Part shown: piece after piece, positions 10,417 to 22,478 of the stretch
Numbering within the stretch: the stretch's first letter is position 1
Layout of the letters: the number at the start of each line of letters is the position of its first letter
Position numbers and translations under genes: made by a program
Notes under the pieces: generated by a model
The model's database searches: none
What the model was told of the DNA's origin: nothing
What the model saw: the letters and a program-made list of their open reading frames with translations, nothing else
Origin: Bursaphelenchus xylophilus
Taxonomy: Eukaryota > Nematoda > Chromadorea > Rhabditida > Aphelenchoididae
Reading direction: 5' to 3'
Assembly: GCA_904066235.2 (NCBI GenBank)
Contig: CAJFCV020000004.1
Span: 12,400,001-12,464,000, forward strand
Length of the DNA stretch: 64,000 bases

Positions 10417-13400
10417 ATGAAGAGAGTTCATAGCAAAGTAAGTCCGACTCGGTATTGACTTACAGGGGAAATGCGATAGATTTTGAGAAACGTGGGACAA
10501 ATTACGGCTACTTTTCGTGTGAGAGATATTGGGGTACCTTACTTGCGCTTTGCAGAAACACCCAATATGTCAAAAAATCAATATACGTAAAATTTGCGTC
10601 TGCCAGGGAGTCACTGTAAAAATCGCAAGGACGGAATGTCACGTAGAGTGCAACAAAATGTCATCAAATTTATAGGGGAATGAAGAAAAAATAAAAATTG
10701 CTTATAACTGACAGGGGAAGTAACCCAAATGCGACGTTAAGATTTTGATGAAACTTGGCATAAATTTAGACTATTTTTTCAAAATTATATGCTAGAATCC
10801 TAGCTCGCGCTTTGCGGAAACAACCCAGATTTATAGTTTGAAAGACTGCGAAAATATGACAATTTTTGCCGAATTTTGGCACGAAAAGTTTCATGCCTAT
10901 TTCGGTCATAGAGGGTAATGTTTCCACAAAAAACCAATTTTTTCCGCACGAAACTAGCAAAGTTATGGCCAAAAAGTGTTTTCTCTGTGACCGATCTCCC
11001 CATTTAGCGTGCTCTCTCGGCGGCAAAGATCGTTGAATATTTCTGTGGCGCTTGCAAAGCGAGGACTAAAACTTTCAGGAATTGATATTGAGCTCATCAC
11101 ATGTCATGACCGACATGTGTGCAAAATTTAAAGAAAATCTGAGCGTTGCAGTTGGGGTACTTTCGTTGTGAGTTGGATCACGGTCTTATTTATTTTTTAA
11201 CCGGGTTTGTTTTGTATTAAATCTATTTTCTTACATACCTATGAAATACATACTCATCTTCAAGGAAAACAAAAGTTTAATCTATCCTCCCGTTTTCAGT
11301 GCCTATCGCAAGACTACTATTGCCACGCGTATACTGCCGCCTGGTTGTGGGACTGGTTTCGATGGACATCCGTTTTGGCCATCACTTTAATCATTGTTTT
11401 CAAATCCGGCGGGATGTGGAAGAAGACGAACAGTTACACTGAGCAACCCGCCGTCGAATTCCAGTCCAATTGCTACGTAATATTTACGCAGGACAATGGA
11501 GATATCTTTGATTACTATTTTTGGAGTCCGTTTTCGGAATTGAACGAAGTTCAAAGGGATCGGCTGATCACTCCGATTGTGTCGGTCAATGAGAACGATG
11601 TGGATGGGGATGGAAGCGTGGATAATGTAAGAGCTCATTGTTAGTCTGAATGTTTTGCAGAGTGGGCAAATAAAAGTGGCAATTTTAAGTTAGTTATAAT
11701 TCACCAGTTTGTGGACCGTTTGTTGTAAATGATATGTCAAACTGATCAGCAAGGTCCCGCTTTTGCCTAGAGTTAGATCTAACTCTAGCATAGCTTCTAA
11801 AATTAGCCATGCCCTTAACCCTTTTCAAAAACCTGAATCTTCCAAGAGCCATGGGCCGGTCGGCATTCAAAAAAACCATTGTCTTTGCTTGAAAATTCGG
11901 AATTTAGTATCACACCTTAGCCCTCAAATCTACGAAATCTTGAAGGCAAAAAATGGCAACCTTGCGGATCAGTATGAGATTGCATTTACAAAAAATGGTC
12001 TATTGGTGGTCCGGTTATATCCAAAACAAAGTTGTTACAGTGGGGGACCTGATCCAGTGGCAAAAAAAGTACCATTTGCATCCGCCAAGTATAAAAAATG
12101 TGGCAAAATGCTTCCCTCTTCAAGTGAAAAAAATTCGTTTTGAAGGGCCCGCCCTTTCTCAATTTTGAAATCTGAGGTTGTTTCAGTTGGAGAAGGAGGT
12201 ATTTTGGCCACATTTTTTTATGCTTCCAGGATGCAAAATGATACGTTTTTGGCCACTGGATCAGGCTCCCCACTGTAGTTATTGTTGTCCCAGTCTATCC
12301 TTTCCAAAAATTTTTTTATCAGTTGTAAAATTGACGGATTTTTCAGATTGTATTGGAAATTCGCTTCAGTCATCCAAATAGCACATTCGAAGTTCGATCG
12401 CTTTCCTGGATGCTGTTCTACAAGATGTCGTTGAACAAAAGGGCTATCATTCAAGTGAGTGATTATTGATCAGCCTTCTTTTTGCATCAATTTGACTGTT
12501 AATGGCGAATAAGAAGCTCTAAAAACGCGCTTTGAATTTTGCCTTTCACTGTTCTCACCTTTTTCTCTGCACGTCTCTTCGTTTTACGAGATCTCTCGTC
12601 TGAAAAAAAATCGTTGAATATTTTATCGCCATACTACAGTGGCGGACCTGATCCAGTGGCAAAAAACGTACCATTTTGCATACGGAAAGTATCAAAAAAA
12701 TGTGGCAAAATGCCTCCCTCTCCAGCTAAAAACCTCCCTTTTGAAGGGGCGCTTCCATCACAAAAAAACGAACGCGCTTTTGAAATCGAAGTTTTTTAAC
12801 CTGGAGAAGGAGGCATTTTGCTATATTTTTTGATACTTTCGGGATGCAAGATAGTACTTCTTTTGCGACTGCATAAAGATCCGCCACTGTATGTTTGAAA
12901 TTTCAGGCTGATGGCGTCCTTTTCCACGAGCTCCGCCGACCATTCGCATTGGCCTCCTACTCGCTGCAAAGCGATCTCATCTTCGATCAACGCAAGCCTC
13001 TGCCGTCTTATGGGAACTATCGTTTCAAACAAGACATCTTCTCCAAGTTCAGCGACAACCCCGACCAAAACGAGACCGATGTGGAGTTTAATTACGGCAG
13101 TGTTAGCTATCAACCGTTCGAGATCCAACGGCAAAGCATTCTGTAAGTTTCCCTTGAACTGAAAAATAAAAAAAAATGAATTTCCTGATCCAAGGGTTCA
13201 CTTCAAATCATTTTCAGAGCCAACTACAGTATTAAAATGGGGAGAAAGGTTGATTTTTGGGAAGCAAAGGGCTCTGAAATTCCGGAGGAATTAAAGCTGA
13301 CATTCGAATTCAATGTTCTTCCGTCCAATTTGGTCTACGAAACGGACGCGGCGGAGTTGTTGAAATGGCTTTGGATCCAAGTGTTGGCCGTGTTTTTGGT

Positions 13401-13497
13401 GATTAACTACGTTTTCCATCGACTGACCGGGATTTTCATCGAGAATGGGACTTTTGGGACAATTCCAAGGTCCGAAAAGATGATAAAACTGGATTAA
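10417..13497 (+). CDS. tmem-231: TMEM231, ciliary transition-zone protein
   Basis: Orthologue of TMEM231, a two-pass membrane component of the MKS module that gates membrane proteins at the ciliary transition zone. Exons 10417-10437, 11300-11626, 12347-12454, 12907-13142 and 13218-13497 join in frame to 323 residues, close to the animal family's roughly 315. A seven-codon first exon (MKRVHSK) splices with correct phase to CLSQDYYCHAYTAAW. TM1 is near SVLAITLIIVF, followed by the family-like MWKKTNSYTEQP. TM2 is LKWLWIQVLAVFLVINYVF near the C-terminus. Introns 1, 2 and 3 each contain inverted-repeat insertions. The exact first exon is inferred from phase and a GTAAGT donor. Confidence 0.88.
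10715..11165. repeat. GCGACGCTCAGATTTT dispersed repeat (intron 1 of TMEM231)
   Basis: A copy of the most abundant repeat in the window. It starts near AATGCGACGTTAAGATTTTGATGAAACTTGGC and closes with AAAATCTGAGCGTTGC. Shared internal blocks are GAGGGTAATGTTTCCAC, AAGTTATGGCCAAAAAG, TAGCGTGCTCTCTCGGCGGC and GCTAAAACTTTCAGGAATTG (or close variants). The ends are inverted repeats of each other. Confidence 0.8.
11705..12015. repeat. Degenerate inverted repeat
   Basis: Left block (ACCAGTTTGTGGACCGTTTG, then AACTGATCAGCAAGG) is mirrored by CCTTGCGGATCAG, then GGTCTATTGGTGGTCC. A related left-end block occurs at about 51040-51090. Noncoding and lying within TMEM231 intron 2. Confidence 0.5.
12038..12275. 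repeat. CAGTGG-type MITE (copy 2)
   Basis: Termini CAGTGGGGGACCTGATCCAG and its mirror ending CCCCACTG, each flanked by TA. A TA target site plus CAGTG ends is the pattern of Tc1/mariner-type nonautonomous elements. Lies in TMEM231 intron 2. Confidence 0.88.
12637..12889. repeat. CAGTGG-type MITE (copy 3)
   Basis: TA-flanked element with ends CAGTGGCGGACCTGATCC and GGATCTT..GCCACTG in mirror. Lies in TMEM231 intron 3, ending about 17 bp before the acceptor of exon 4. Confidence 0.88.
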
Positions 13498-13567
13498 GTC
13501 CTACAAAACTCATCTCAAAACTTCTCAAGGGTCTTTTTTCCGCATTTTTTTTCTTTTTTACTTCAAT

Positions 13568-13573
13568 AATAAA
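13568..13573 (+). terminator. Poly(A) signal AATAAA of TMEM231
   Basis: AATAAA about 70 nt after the TMEM231 stop codon. Confidence 0.55.
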
Positions 13574-13791
13574 CCTCAGCCTCACATAAATACCAAATCT
13601 TTATCAAATTAATTCTCAAAAAATATCAAGTTACCGTTCGTATACGCCGTAAATCTATTTGACACGTTAAACAGTCAATATGTTGTGTTTAGACCCATTG
13701 GGAAATGTAGAAGAGACTAGAACCTATCAAAAAAATAGTGTGCCTTTAGTGAATCGATATATACAAGTAAAGGAGATCGCAAAAAAATAAG

Positions 13792-16700
13792 TTAAGAGTC
13801 TGAGGACTCGGAATTTTCATTTTGGAAGACAAGGTCCATTTCGACGTCAGCGTCGCTCTCCTCTTCCATCAGCATGTCGTATGGGCCGTTCTTTTTTGGT
13901 TTTGGAGTGTAATGGGCGCCAGTGGAGACTCGACGTTGGCCTGAAATCGAATTATTTTATTATTCATCATGACCATTCGACTCAAAATTGCTAATATGCG
14001 ATGTACAAAAAAAATTTCCAAATTTTGGCTACGTTTTCCATTTAGATCAACTATCAATTCCTAAAAATTTCAGCTCCCAAATTGCAACCAGCTCCAAGGT
14101 ATTAAACGATTTTTTCCACACGAAATATCTCGTAAAATGAAGAGAGTGGTCAGAGAAAACCTCATCCGCCCACTTTTAGAATTTTATATGCAAACACCAA
14201 CTCAGACCCCTCCTCCTTACCATTCAAATCCCCTGTCAATTGATGGATTCTCCTCTCTTTTCCAATTCGCCCGACAATATCCGACAAGAACAAGAAGATC
14301 AGCACACTAATGCCCATGGAGAGCACAATCGTCGATCCAATTGCAAAGTGATCTCCTTTTATGGCCAGAATCGGTGCCAATATTTTGGCTATGGAAAGTC
14401 CCAAAAAGTATCTCGTCGTCGCAGCGTACGGGGAGTTCTTTAGTTGTGTGTGGGACCAAAGACTTGTGACCAAGGGCAAGGGAAGAACAAAAATGGCCTA
14501 AAAATCAAAAACAAAACAAAAATCACTTACAATTGCCATAAGTCCAGCGAATACGGTGGCTTCACTCGGGGTGTACAACAAAAATATCAATAGAACAGTG
14601 GGGAATCCAACCAGATAAGCGATTTTTATTGTTCTACTCGAGACGGCAAGACTGGACCTAAAAATTTATTTCAAACGTCATCTGAAGTTCTAAAAATTCA
14701 AAAAAAAAATCAAAAGCTCACCTCCACACTAAGAAAATTCTAACAAAGAATGCCATGAACCAAAATCCGGAGCAAAACAGAAGACAGGACTGGGAATCCA
14801 ATTCTTTCACATAATTATGGACAAACGTTGGTAATCCCGCCAATAAAAGTGCTTCTGGGACGGATTGGAAGGTCGTTAACAAAAATGAAAGTCCCTTTAT
14901 TGTCCATGAGTCTTCTGGATACGAATGGGCATCAAGATCAAGCTAAAATTCAAAATAAAAAAAATCTTTCAAGCTCTTACCTGAGCGATTCTCACATCAG
15001 CAATCAGCTGAAACCGCAGGCAGCAAGCGCAAAATCCAATGACAAATCCAAGAATCGGGATGAACGACAACGCCATGATGATCAAGTACGGAGTTGAGGC
15101 GGTTGTCTTCATCTCCGACACCTTTGCAATGTTCTCCTTGACCTTTTCCTTCACTCCGCTTAGAATTGAGGGCTTTTCGGTTGAAATTCGGTTCCGAGAG
15201 CGGCTGAAATTCAACATGGGGTCTTTTTTGAAGACGGTCGTTGATGGAACTTCCGTTGTCGTAGTTGTTGTAGTTGACGTAGCAAGTGTTGTCGTGATCT
15301 CTACATCTTTTTTAGTGGTCAAATTGGCTGTCGAATTTGCTATTTTTCGATTCTCCTTTTCTTCATTATCTTTTCTGCGGGCTTGATTTTCTCGCGTTTT
15401 TGGATTCTCATCCGTGTCAATTCCAACAGCAGAATGCGGTCTAAAACTTGGGGCATTAATATCGAACTTCATCCAATCTAAACCTTAAAACGCGTTTTGC
15501 CACACTTTGGAGCTTAGCGTAACAGAGGGCGGACATTGTTAAAATCGATGTCTCAGACTTGAACGAAAATTGGTCAACTTAATCACTGATAGCCACAAAA
15601 CATTCGCTTTCTTTGTTTTTTCCCAAAATTACCGTATGACGGCATACTGTAACATTTTTTTTAAAAAAAAATATGCCCTAAACGAGAAAACAAAGCGCTA
15701 TTTTAGCACAAATCGAGTTTAGGTGTATGTTTTCGACCATGCAGAATATTTTTGTAATTGTCACCGAAAACTAAAAATTACATCTAAGCTATGTTACACA
15801 TGAGGCAACATACCATTTCGGGCATAAAAAATGCAGTTTGGACGAGGCGCAGATTTTGAAACCGGAATAATAAACTTCAAGCCTTGTCTAATAAACCGTA
15901 AAAATTTCAGAAAAATCAAATATATAGTTTTTGAGATATTGGATATTAAATGTCTCATGTGCAAGATCACCTTGACCTCGAAAAAATTTGGCATTCTTGG
16001 GTTTTTGGCAAGGCGCAGATTTTGAAGACCTCCAATACATTCTTATCGCATTTTAGGAGGATACAGGAAGTTTCAGAGGAAAAAAATGAATAGTTTTTGA
16101 GAAATCGACCAAAACACCTTGTTTTAGGTCATCAGATGCCCGAAAAAATCTGGCATTCTTAGGTTTTTGGCTAGGCGCAGATTTTGAAAGCTTATAATAC
16201 ATTTTTATGACATTTTAGGAGGATATTGAAGGTTTCAGAGGAAAAAAATGAATAGTTTTTGAGAAATCGACCAAAATACCTTGTTTTAGGTCATCAGATG
16301 CCCGAAAAAATCTGGCATTCTTAGGTTTTTGGCTAGGCGCAGATTTTGAAAGTTTCCAATACATTTTTATGACATTTTAGGAGGATATAGAAAGTTTCAG
16401 AGGAAAAAAATGAATAGTTTTTGAGAAATCGGCCAAAATACCTTGTTTTAGGTCATCAGATGCCCGAAAAAATCTGGCATTCTTGGGTTTTTGGCAAGGC
16501 GCAGATTTTGAAGACCTCCAATACATTCTTATCGCATTTTAGGAGGATACAGGAAGTTTCAGAGGAAAAAAATGAATAGTTTTTGAGATATCGACCAAAA
16601 TACCTTGTTTTAGGTCATCAGAACACAGAATCGTACCTTTCGGCGTACATTTGACAAAAGTTTTGCAGAGAGCTCGAATTTATTTGTGACAATTTGGAGA

Positions 16701-19627
16701 AAAAAACAGTAACACACATATATCTCGGAAAAAAAGAGATGCCGAAGAAAATTGGTCGAATTTTCCAGCAACTTGACCTATAACAGGTTCACCATGGTCG
16801 ATATCTCAAAAACTATTCACTTTTTTCCACTGAAACTTTCTATTTCCTCCTAACATGTCATGAAAATGTATTGGAAACTTTCAAAATCTGCGCCTAGCCA
16901 AAACCCTAAGAATGCCAGATTTTTTCGGGCATCTGATGACCTAAAACAAGGTATTTTGGCCGATTTCTCAAAAACTATTCATTTTTTTCCTCTGAAACTT
17001 TCTATATCCTCCTAAAATGTCATAAAAATGTATTGGAAACTTTCAAAATCTGCGCCTAGCCAAAAACCCAAGAATGCCAGATTTTTTCGGGCATCTGATG
17101 ACCTAAAACAAGGTATTTTGGCCGATTTCTCAAAAACTATTCATTTTTTTCCTCTGAAACTTTCTATATCCTCCTAAAATGTCATAAAAATGTATTGGAA
17201 ACTTTCAAAATCTGCGCCTAGCCAAAAACCTAAGAATGCCAGATTTTTTCGGGCATCTGATGACCTAAAACAAGGTATTTTGGCCGATTTCTCAAAAACT
17301 ATTCATTTTTTTCCTCTGAAACTTTCTATATCCTCCTAAAATGTCATAAAAATGTATTGGAAACTTTCAAAATCTGCGCCTAGCCAAAAACCCAAGAATG
17401 CCAGATTTTTTCGGGCATCTGATGACCTAAAACAAGGTATTTTGGCCGATTTCTCAAAAACTATTCATTTTTTTCCTCTGAAACTTTCTATTTCCTCCTA
17501 ACATGTCATAAAAATGTATTGGAAACTTTCAAAATCTGCGCCTAGCCAAAACCCTAAGAATGCCAGATTTTTTCGGGCATCTGATGACCTAAAACAAGGT
17601 ATTTTGGCCGATTTCTCAAAAACTATTCATTTTTTTCCTCTGAAACTTTCTATATCCTCCTAAAATGTCATAAAAATGTATTGGAAACTTTCAAAATCTG
17701 TGCCTAGCCAAAAACCTAAGAATGCCAGATTTTTTCGGGCATCTGATGACCTAAAACAAGGTATTTTGGCCGATTTCTCAAAAACTATTCATTTTTTTCC
17801 TCTGAAACTTTCTATATCCTCCTAAAATGTCATAAAAATGTATTGGAAACTTTCAAAATCTGCGCCTAGCCAAAAACCTAAGAATGCCAGATTTTTTCGG
17901 GCATCTGATGACCTAAAACAAGGTATTTTGGTCGATATCTCAAAAACTATTCATTTTTTTCCTCTGAAACTTCCTGTATCCTCCTAAAATGCGATAAGAA
18001 TGTATTGGAGGTCTTCAAAATCTGCGCCTTGCCAAAAACCCAAGAATGCCAAATTTTTTCGGGGTCGAGGTGATCTTGCACATGAGACATTTAATATCCA
18101 ATATCTCAAAAACTATATATTTGATCTTTCTGAAATTTTTACAGTTTATTAGACATGGCTTGAAGTTTATTATTCCGGTTTCAAAATCTGCGCCTCGTCC
18201 AAACTCCATTTTTTATGCCCGAAATGGTATGTTGCCTCATGTGTAACATAGCTTAGATGTAATTTTTAGTTTTCGGTGACAATTACAAATATATTCAGCA
18301 TGGTCGAAAACATACACTTAAACTCGATTTGCGCTAAAATAGCGCTTTGTTTTCTCGTTCAGGGCATATCTTTTTTAAAAAAAAATGTTACAGTATGCCG
18401 TCATATGGTAATTTTGGGCAAAAATAAAGAAAGCGAATGTTTTGTGGCTATCAGTGATTAAGTTGACCAATTTTCGTTCAATTCTGAGACATCGATTTTA
18501 ACAATGTCCGGGCCAAACTACGATTTGTAATAAAACGCGTTTTAAAAAAATCAAATAAAATTTTTTTCTCACCTAGTCGCAACTTCAAGATAAGGTGTTG
18601 TGCTATTCTCCACTTCCAAAACTGGCAACAACTGTCTTTTGACGCGAATATTAGTCCCATCTCCATCTGAGACACTCCATAAAACTCCTTGTTGTCCAAA
18701 CGTGGCAGCCAACCCGGCACCAAAAGCATATGCGGCAATCAGTGAAAAGAAGATTTTATTCTCTCCTTTGAAGATGCCGTGTATCGTCAAAAACGAGCCT
18801 TTTTCGATCGTTCCGAATACAATTTGTTGAAAAACGAAGACAAACATTAGCTTCGAAAGGGCCGTCTGATATATCAAGGATAATGTGAGTGGGACTGATA
18901 TGACCAGAAGCAGGAAAAAGGTGATGAAGGCGTTGAGTCGAGTGAAAATCCAGGACACTAAAGAACGAAAAATAATAATCTTATAAACAACTTACACAGC
19001 GAAGACCCAATAAGAAATCCGAACCCTCCATAAGTTAATATCGAAGAATAATCAGAAAGTGTATTGGAATGGACATTCTGCATTAGTGCTGGCTTTGTGA
19101 AGCTAACAATTGATGTGGACATACCCTGAAAGAAGTCGAAATCAGAGGAATCATCAAATTATGATATTATTTATCTATTGATGGCTAATCTATCTAAAAC
19201 AATATATAAAACCATATCCCCACAAATAAATTCACAATAAGACGATTAGTATTCCTTCTAAAGTCATTCTAAGTTAGGATCAATGAAATTTTGTCTCAAA
19301 ACATCAAACAAAAAACTTACCATAACAAAGAATGTAAGGAACAAACACAATATTTTGCATTTCTTCGACTCCGGAATGGAATTCAAATCCGTAGAGGAAC
19401 GAGAAGAGGATCTTCGCCGCCGTCGACGCTTCCGCGCATTGAGCAAAGCATTCTGGAAACAAACGAGTAAACCCATTCGTCCGAGCAACTAAAACAAAGA
19501 AAACAAAAAGTTAAAACCTTACCCTGTCAAACACAATCTCATCGTCCGAATCGTCACTAAGTGATGAAGCTCGTTGTCTACGTTGCGATGACCTTGATCG
19601 ACGCACTTCCAACTTTGTCGATCGCAT
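13792..19627 (-). CDS. Major facilitator superfamily-like membrane protein
   Basis: Multi-pass transporter-like protein. Exons 19627-19523, 19488-19321, 19125-18996, 18957-18573, 15440-14981, 14942-14722, 14657-14531, 14497-14221 and 13940-13792 join in frame to 673 residues. There is an Arg/Ser-rich cytoplasmic N-terminus, then helices such as ILCLFLTFFVMGMSTSIVSF and a GFLIGSSLL motif resembling the TM2-3 region of MFSD4/NaGLT1-type MFS proteins. A long Ser/Thr-rich central loop follows (nine consecutive Thr-codon-rich positions encoded near 15240-15300), then a second set of helices and an acidic tail ending SESSDS. Substrate is unknown. The reading frame stays open upstream of the chosen ATG to a possible acceptor near 19660, so the N-terminus may be longer. 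Intron 4 is a 3 kb palindrome. Confidence 0.8.
16010..16620. repeat. 162-bp tandem repeat, left arm (about 4 units)
   Basis: Units share AAAAAATGAATAGTTTTTGAG, spaced at 16087, 16250, 16412 and 16573, and the block GGCTAGGCGCAGATTTTGAA. Oriented opposite to the right-arm array. Confidence 0.88.
16798..18015. repeat. 162-bp tandem repeat, right arm (7-8 units)
   Basis: The same unit in reverse orientation. AAAACTATTC recurs at about 16971, 17133, 17294, 17457, 17618, 17781 and 17943. The higher copy number than the left arm shows independent expansion or contraction after the palindrome formed. Confidence 0.88.
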
Positions 19628-21270
19628 TTTATGAGGACTTTCTTCTTGTGAATTCAAAACTAAAATTTTTAATTCTTTTAAGGTTTAAAAACCGATTAAA
19701 ACTGCGGCAGACAAAGCGGATTTTAATCTACGGGCGTGCAGTTTAGGCACTAGACGAACTTTTGAGATCAAAAATGAAGAAGGCCAAGCAATATTCAATT
19801 CAGAAAAACATTCCCTCGTCACCCATTCATCAACCCCCATCAACAACAACTCCCTCCAAAATTAGCCGCAGGCCCTCCAAGAATAACCGCCCCGCACTCG
19901 AAATGCTCCAAGTGGGCATGACGTTGTCCTAAAAACGGAAGCAAACAGCAAAAAAAGACTTACTTCCAAGCTTGGACAATATCTCAGTCCCTTCATTTGT
20001 GCCCATCGACGGTGGAACGAAAGCCCTCGGGAAGCGACTGACGGAAACAGCACCTTGATATAATCTGTAGTCGCGTTTGGAACCCGAAACTTTTTTTTGT
20101 TCCGCAAAAAAATATTATTTTTGCTGTGAACATTATTCTTATCGCTGCGTCTCGAAACGAAATTCAGGCAAATGCGGAAAACACCATTTTGTTCGGGAAA
20201 AGGTTCATTTTTCTCGACTGATTGCTCGATGAACGGATTTTGAAGAGGATTTGATGAAGAACACGTTATAATTTTGAGAATACGGCAAATAATGTGTGGT
20301 GAAACTGATGAATTTTTATTTTTTAATTGAAACATTAGTTTTTTGATGTTTCCGGCTAACGAAATAGTTATTTCTGCGCCTAATAACTTCAAAACTTCTG
20401 TAGGACAAACGATAAACAAATAGATGCCCGATTTTGGGTCTTTTCTTATGTTGTACATGGAATTCTGAGTGGTATAATTTGCAATAACTTTCGTCGGTGT
20501 GTAGAATTTTAGTTCCTGGTGGTTTAGCGGACTTCAGTGAGATCTATTGAAAGCACTATTGTTTGTTACATCAACTCGAATCTACATTCTGTTGATAGGT
20601 CTAGACTTGGTTCTCTAAGCCGTTTGTTTTTAGTTTCTGTTTTGTCTTTTAGGGGTTTGTGGATGTCGGTGATGTTGTGCAAATGCTCGGCAAGGATGCG
20701 ATGCTGTTCTTGGTTTGTCGTCCTCTGGTTTGTCGTAAATCTTCTCATCTTGATGGCCTCTAAATTTTGATGTCGTCATGGAAGTTTTTAATTATTTCCA
20801 AGACCTTATAGTTTCTAATTTTGTTTCAACGAGTGGTGAATGTCTCTGGGGCCTGTTTGGTTCTTGTTTTTACATTCCTCATGATTACTAGGCTCTCCAG
20901 GGTTTACAGCAGGTTCTACTTTTTCGAATTCCTCGCAATTCGTATGCTTTCTCGGGCCTTCTCTTCCATGACGCGCTATTTCGTCGTCGGAGAGCAGAAA
21001 AAGCCGCTCCACTCCGGCCTCCTCCCATCCCGCATCCATCCCCCTTTCTCTTCGTGGCTTCCCTTCCACACCAGCAGCAGCACAGAGCCTGCTCTTGCCC
21101 CCCATTCAACCCTCCTAAAACGCCCGTCGGACGGCTGACAGACCGGCTGTATATATCGATTGGTTGCAATTCTTCCTCAGTTTTTCGATATATTATAATC
21201 CAAGACACAGGTTTCACAGGCGAAGACGACGCTTTTTCATTCGAATTAAAAGCTAGCTTTTGCTTGCAAA

Positions 21271-21432
21271 ATGGCCTTAGAATACCCGAAATATGGCCCC
21301 ATAAAAGCCGAGAGAATACACAATTGGATATCGACCATGGTGAAAGTCGATCGGCGGTTGGTGTACCAGCTGGCTGTGGCTGGGCCATCCACCTTTTTTA
21401 CTTATTGTATACATGGCAGGCTGATACATTGA
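21271..21432 (+). CDS. Candidate small protein (53 aa)
   Basis: ATG ORF beginning MALEYPKYGPIKAERIHNW and ending FFTYCIHGRLIH. It carries a basic/aromatic N-terminal half and a weakly hydrophobic stretch near YQLAVAGPSTFFTY, in the style of small mitochondrial inner-membrane subunits. A TATATATCG lies about 120 nt upstream and the start context is AAAATGG. I do not recognise the family and cannot exclude chance; a longer overlapping ORF in another frame looks noncoding. Confidence 0.35.
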   Translation: MALEYPKYGPIKAERIHNWISTMVKVDRRLVYQLAVAGPSTFFTYCIHGRLIH

Positions 21433-22478
21433 TTGACCGACGGCTGAGGTCGAAAATTACGAATATCAGGTGAAAAATGGTGTGTTTGAAACGTGGGTTC
21501 GACAGGGACTTTCGTACAAGTCCCGTAATCGAATTTTTAGGTCTTTCAAGGTGTTTTCAGCGTTTTCATTGCTTCAGCGGGCAGAAGTATCACTCCCAAG
21601 ACAAAATTTATTCAGTGCCTGAGTAACTTTTGTTATTCCGACTTCCTTGCGATTCTCTTGACTTTGCCTTTAGCATCTCAGGTCTCTGTTAGTTTCCGTA
21701 CTTCCAATTGCATTATTAGTTGTTCTCCGCATATGGTAAGCACCACGTGACATTGATTTTATATTGTCGCTGTTTTGATGTTATTCCCCTCCGAAAATTT
21801 CTTTCGTAATCTTCTTCCCCTTCCCCAATATTTTTGGGTCTCGGGTCGGAGCCGGGAAAGAGCGGAGCGATGAATAATCGGGAGGGGGTGCGTACATGGC
21901 TTTCAACAGCGAGTGGGAAGTCCGAAAACAGCTACTTTCTGCTATAGGGCTTCCCCAGCACTGTTGGGAGCGCGTGCGGATTTGAGAGAGAACTAATGAG
22001 AACCGAAACAGCATTAATGTCCTATACTTGGGAACTTTGAGAAGTACTGTTTGCAGAATTTTTACCTAACGATCTTTAGTAGTCTAAGATTGTTAGGTAA
22101 TGTAGAAGTCTGATATAGATTCCGTGACTCTGCTATTGTCGTCTTCTCTAGCCTTTCGCCAGTCAAATGTCATCGCAAATTCCATCTCCTCCCATATCGG
22201 TCATGGAATTTCGGTTTAGTCTCTATACCCTTCTCAAAAAAAGCCCGCTCTAGCAGTGGACGCTGAAACGCCGCGGAAAGCATTGGAAACACAACCAAAA
22301 AGAGAGAGTCAAGAAAAATACGACGAAAACAATTATTATCGCGTGTGTTTTTATCCGATTTTCTTGGAAAGCGCATCATCAGAACAAGAATTTCACTTGT
22401 ATTTTATGTATTTCGCGTTTGTTTATTTTTTCTCCGATTGGAGTCAAGATTGTGAAATATTCAGGAAATTATAAAACA

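Larger units (their letters stand above)
15487..18543. repeat. 3.06 kb fold-back element filling MFS intron 4
   Basis: Giant inverted repeat bounded on both sides by AAAACGCGTTTT. Outer arms (about 15525-16000 and 18040-18515) mirror each other closely, for example TGTCTCAGACTTGAACG against its complement. Inner arms are tandem arrays of a unit of about 162 bp; a central spacer of about 177 bp lies at 16621-16797. Arms differ in repeat number and by scattered substitutions, so this is not an assembly mirror. No transposase ORF is visible. It occupies nearly all of the 3.13 kb intron, its left end 46 bp from the exon 5 acceptor. Confidence 0.9.

Noticed and set aside
16010..18015. Possible CRISPR array from regular repeats
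   Set aside because: Units are about 162 bp tandem copies without unique spacers, in a eukaryotic intron.
19830..20458. 165-codon minus-strand ORF that could splice to a second exon ending at 19830
   Set aside because: The joining intron would be only 35 nt, no domain is recognisable, and composition looks noncoding.
20888..21473. Overlapping ORFs of 139 and 166 codons on opposite strands
   Set aside because: Low-complexity residues, no domains, and neither has supporting splice sites.
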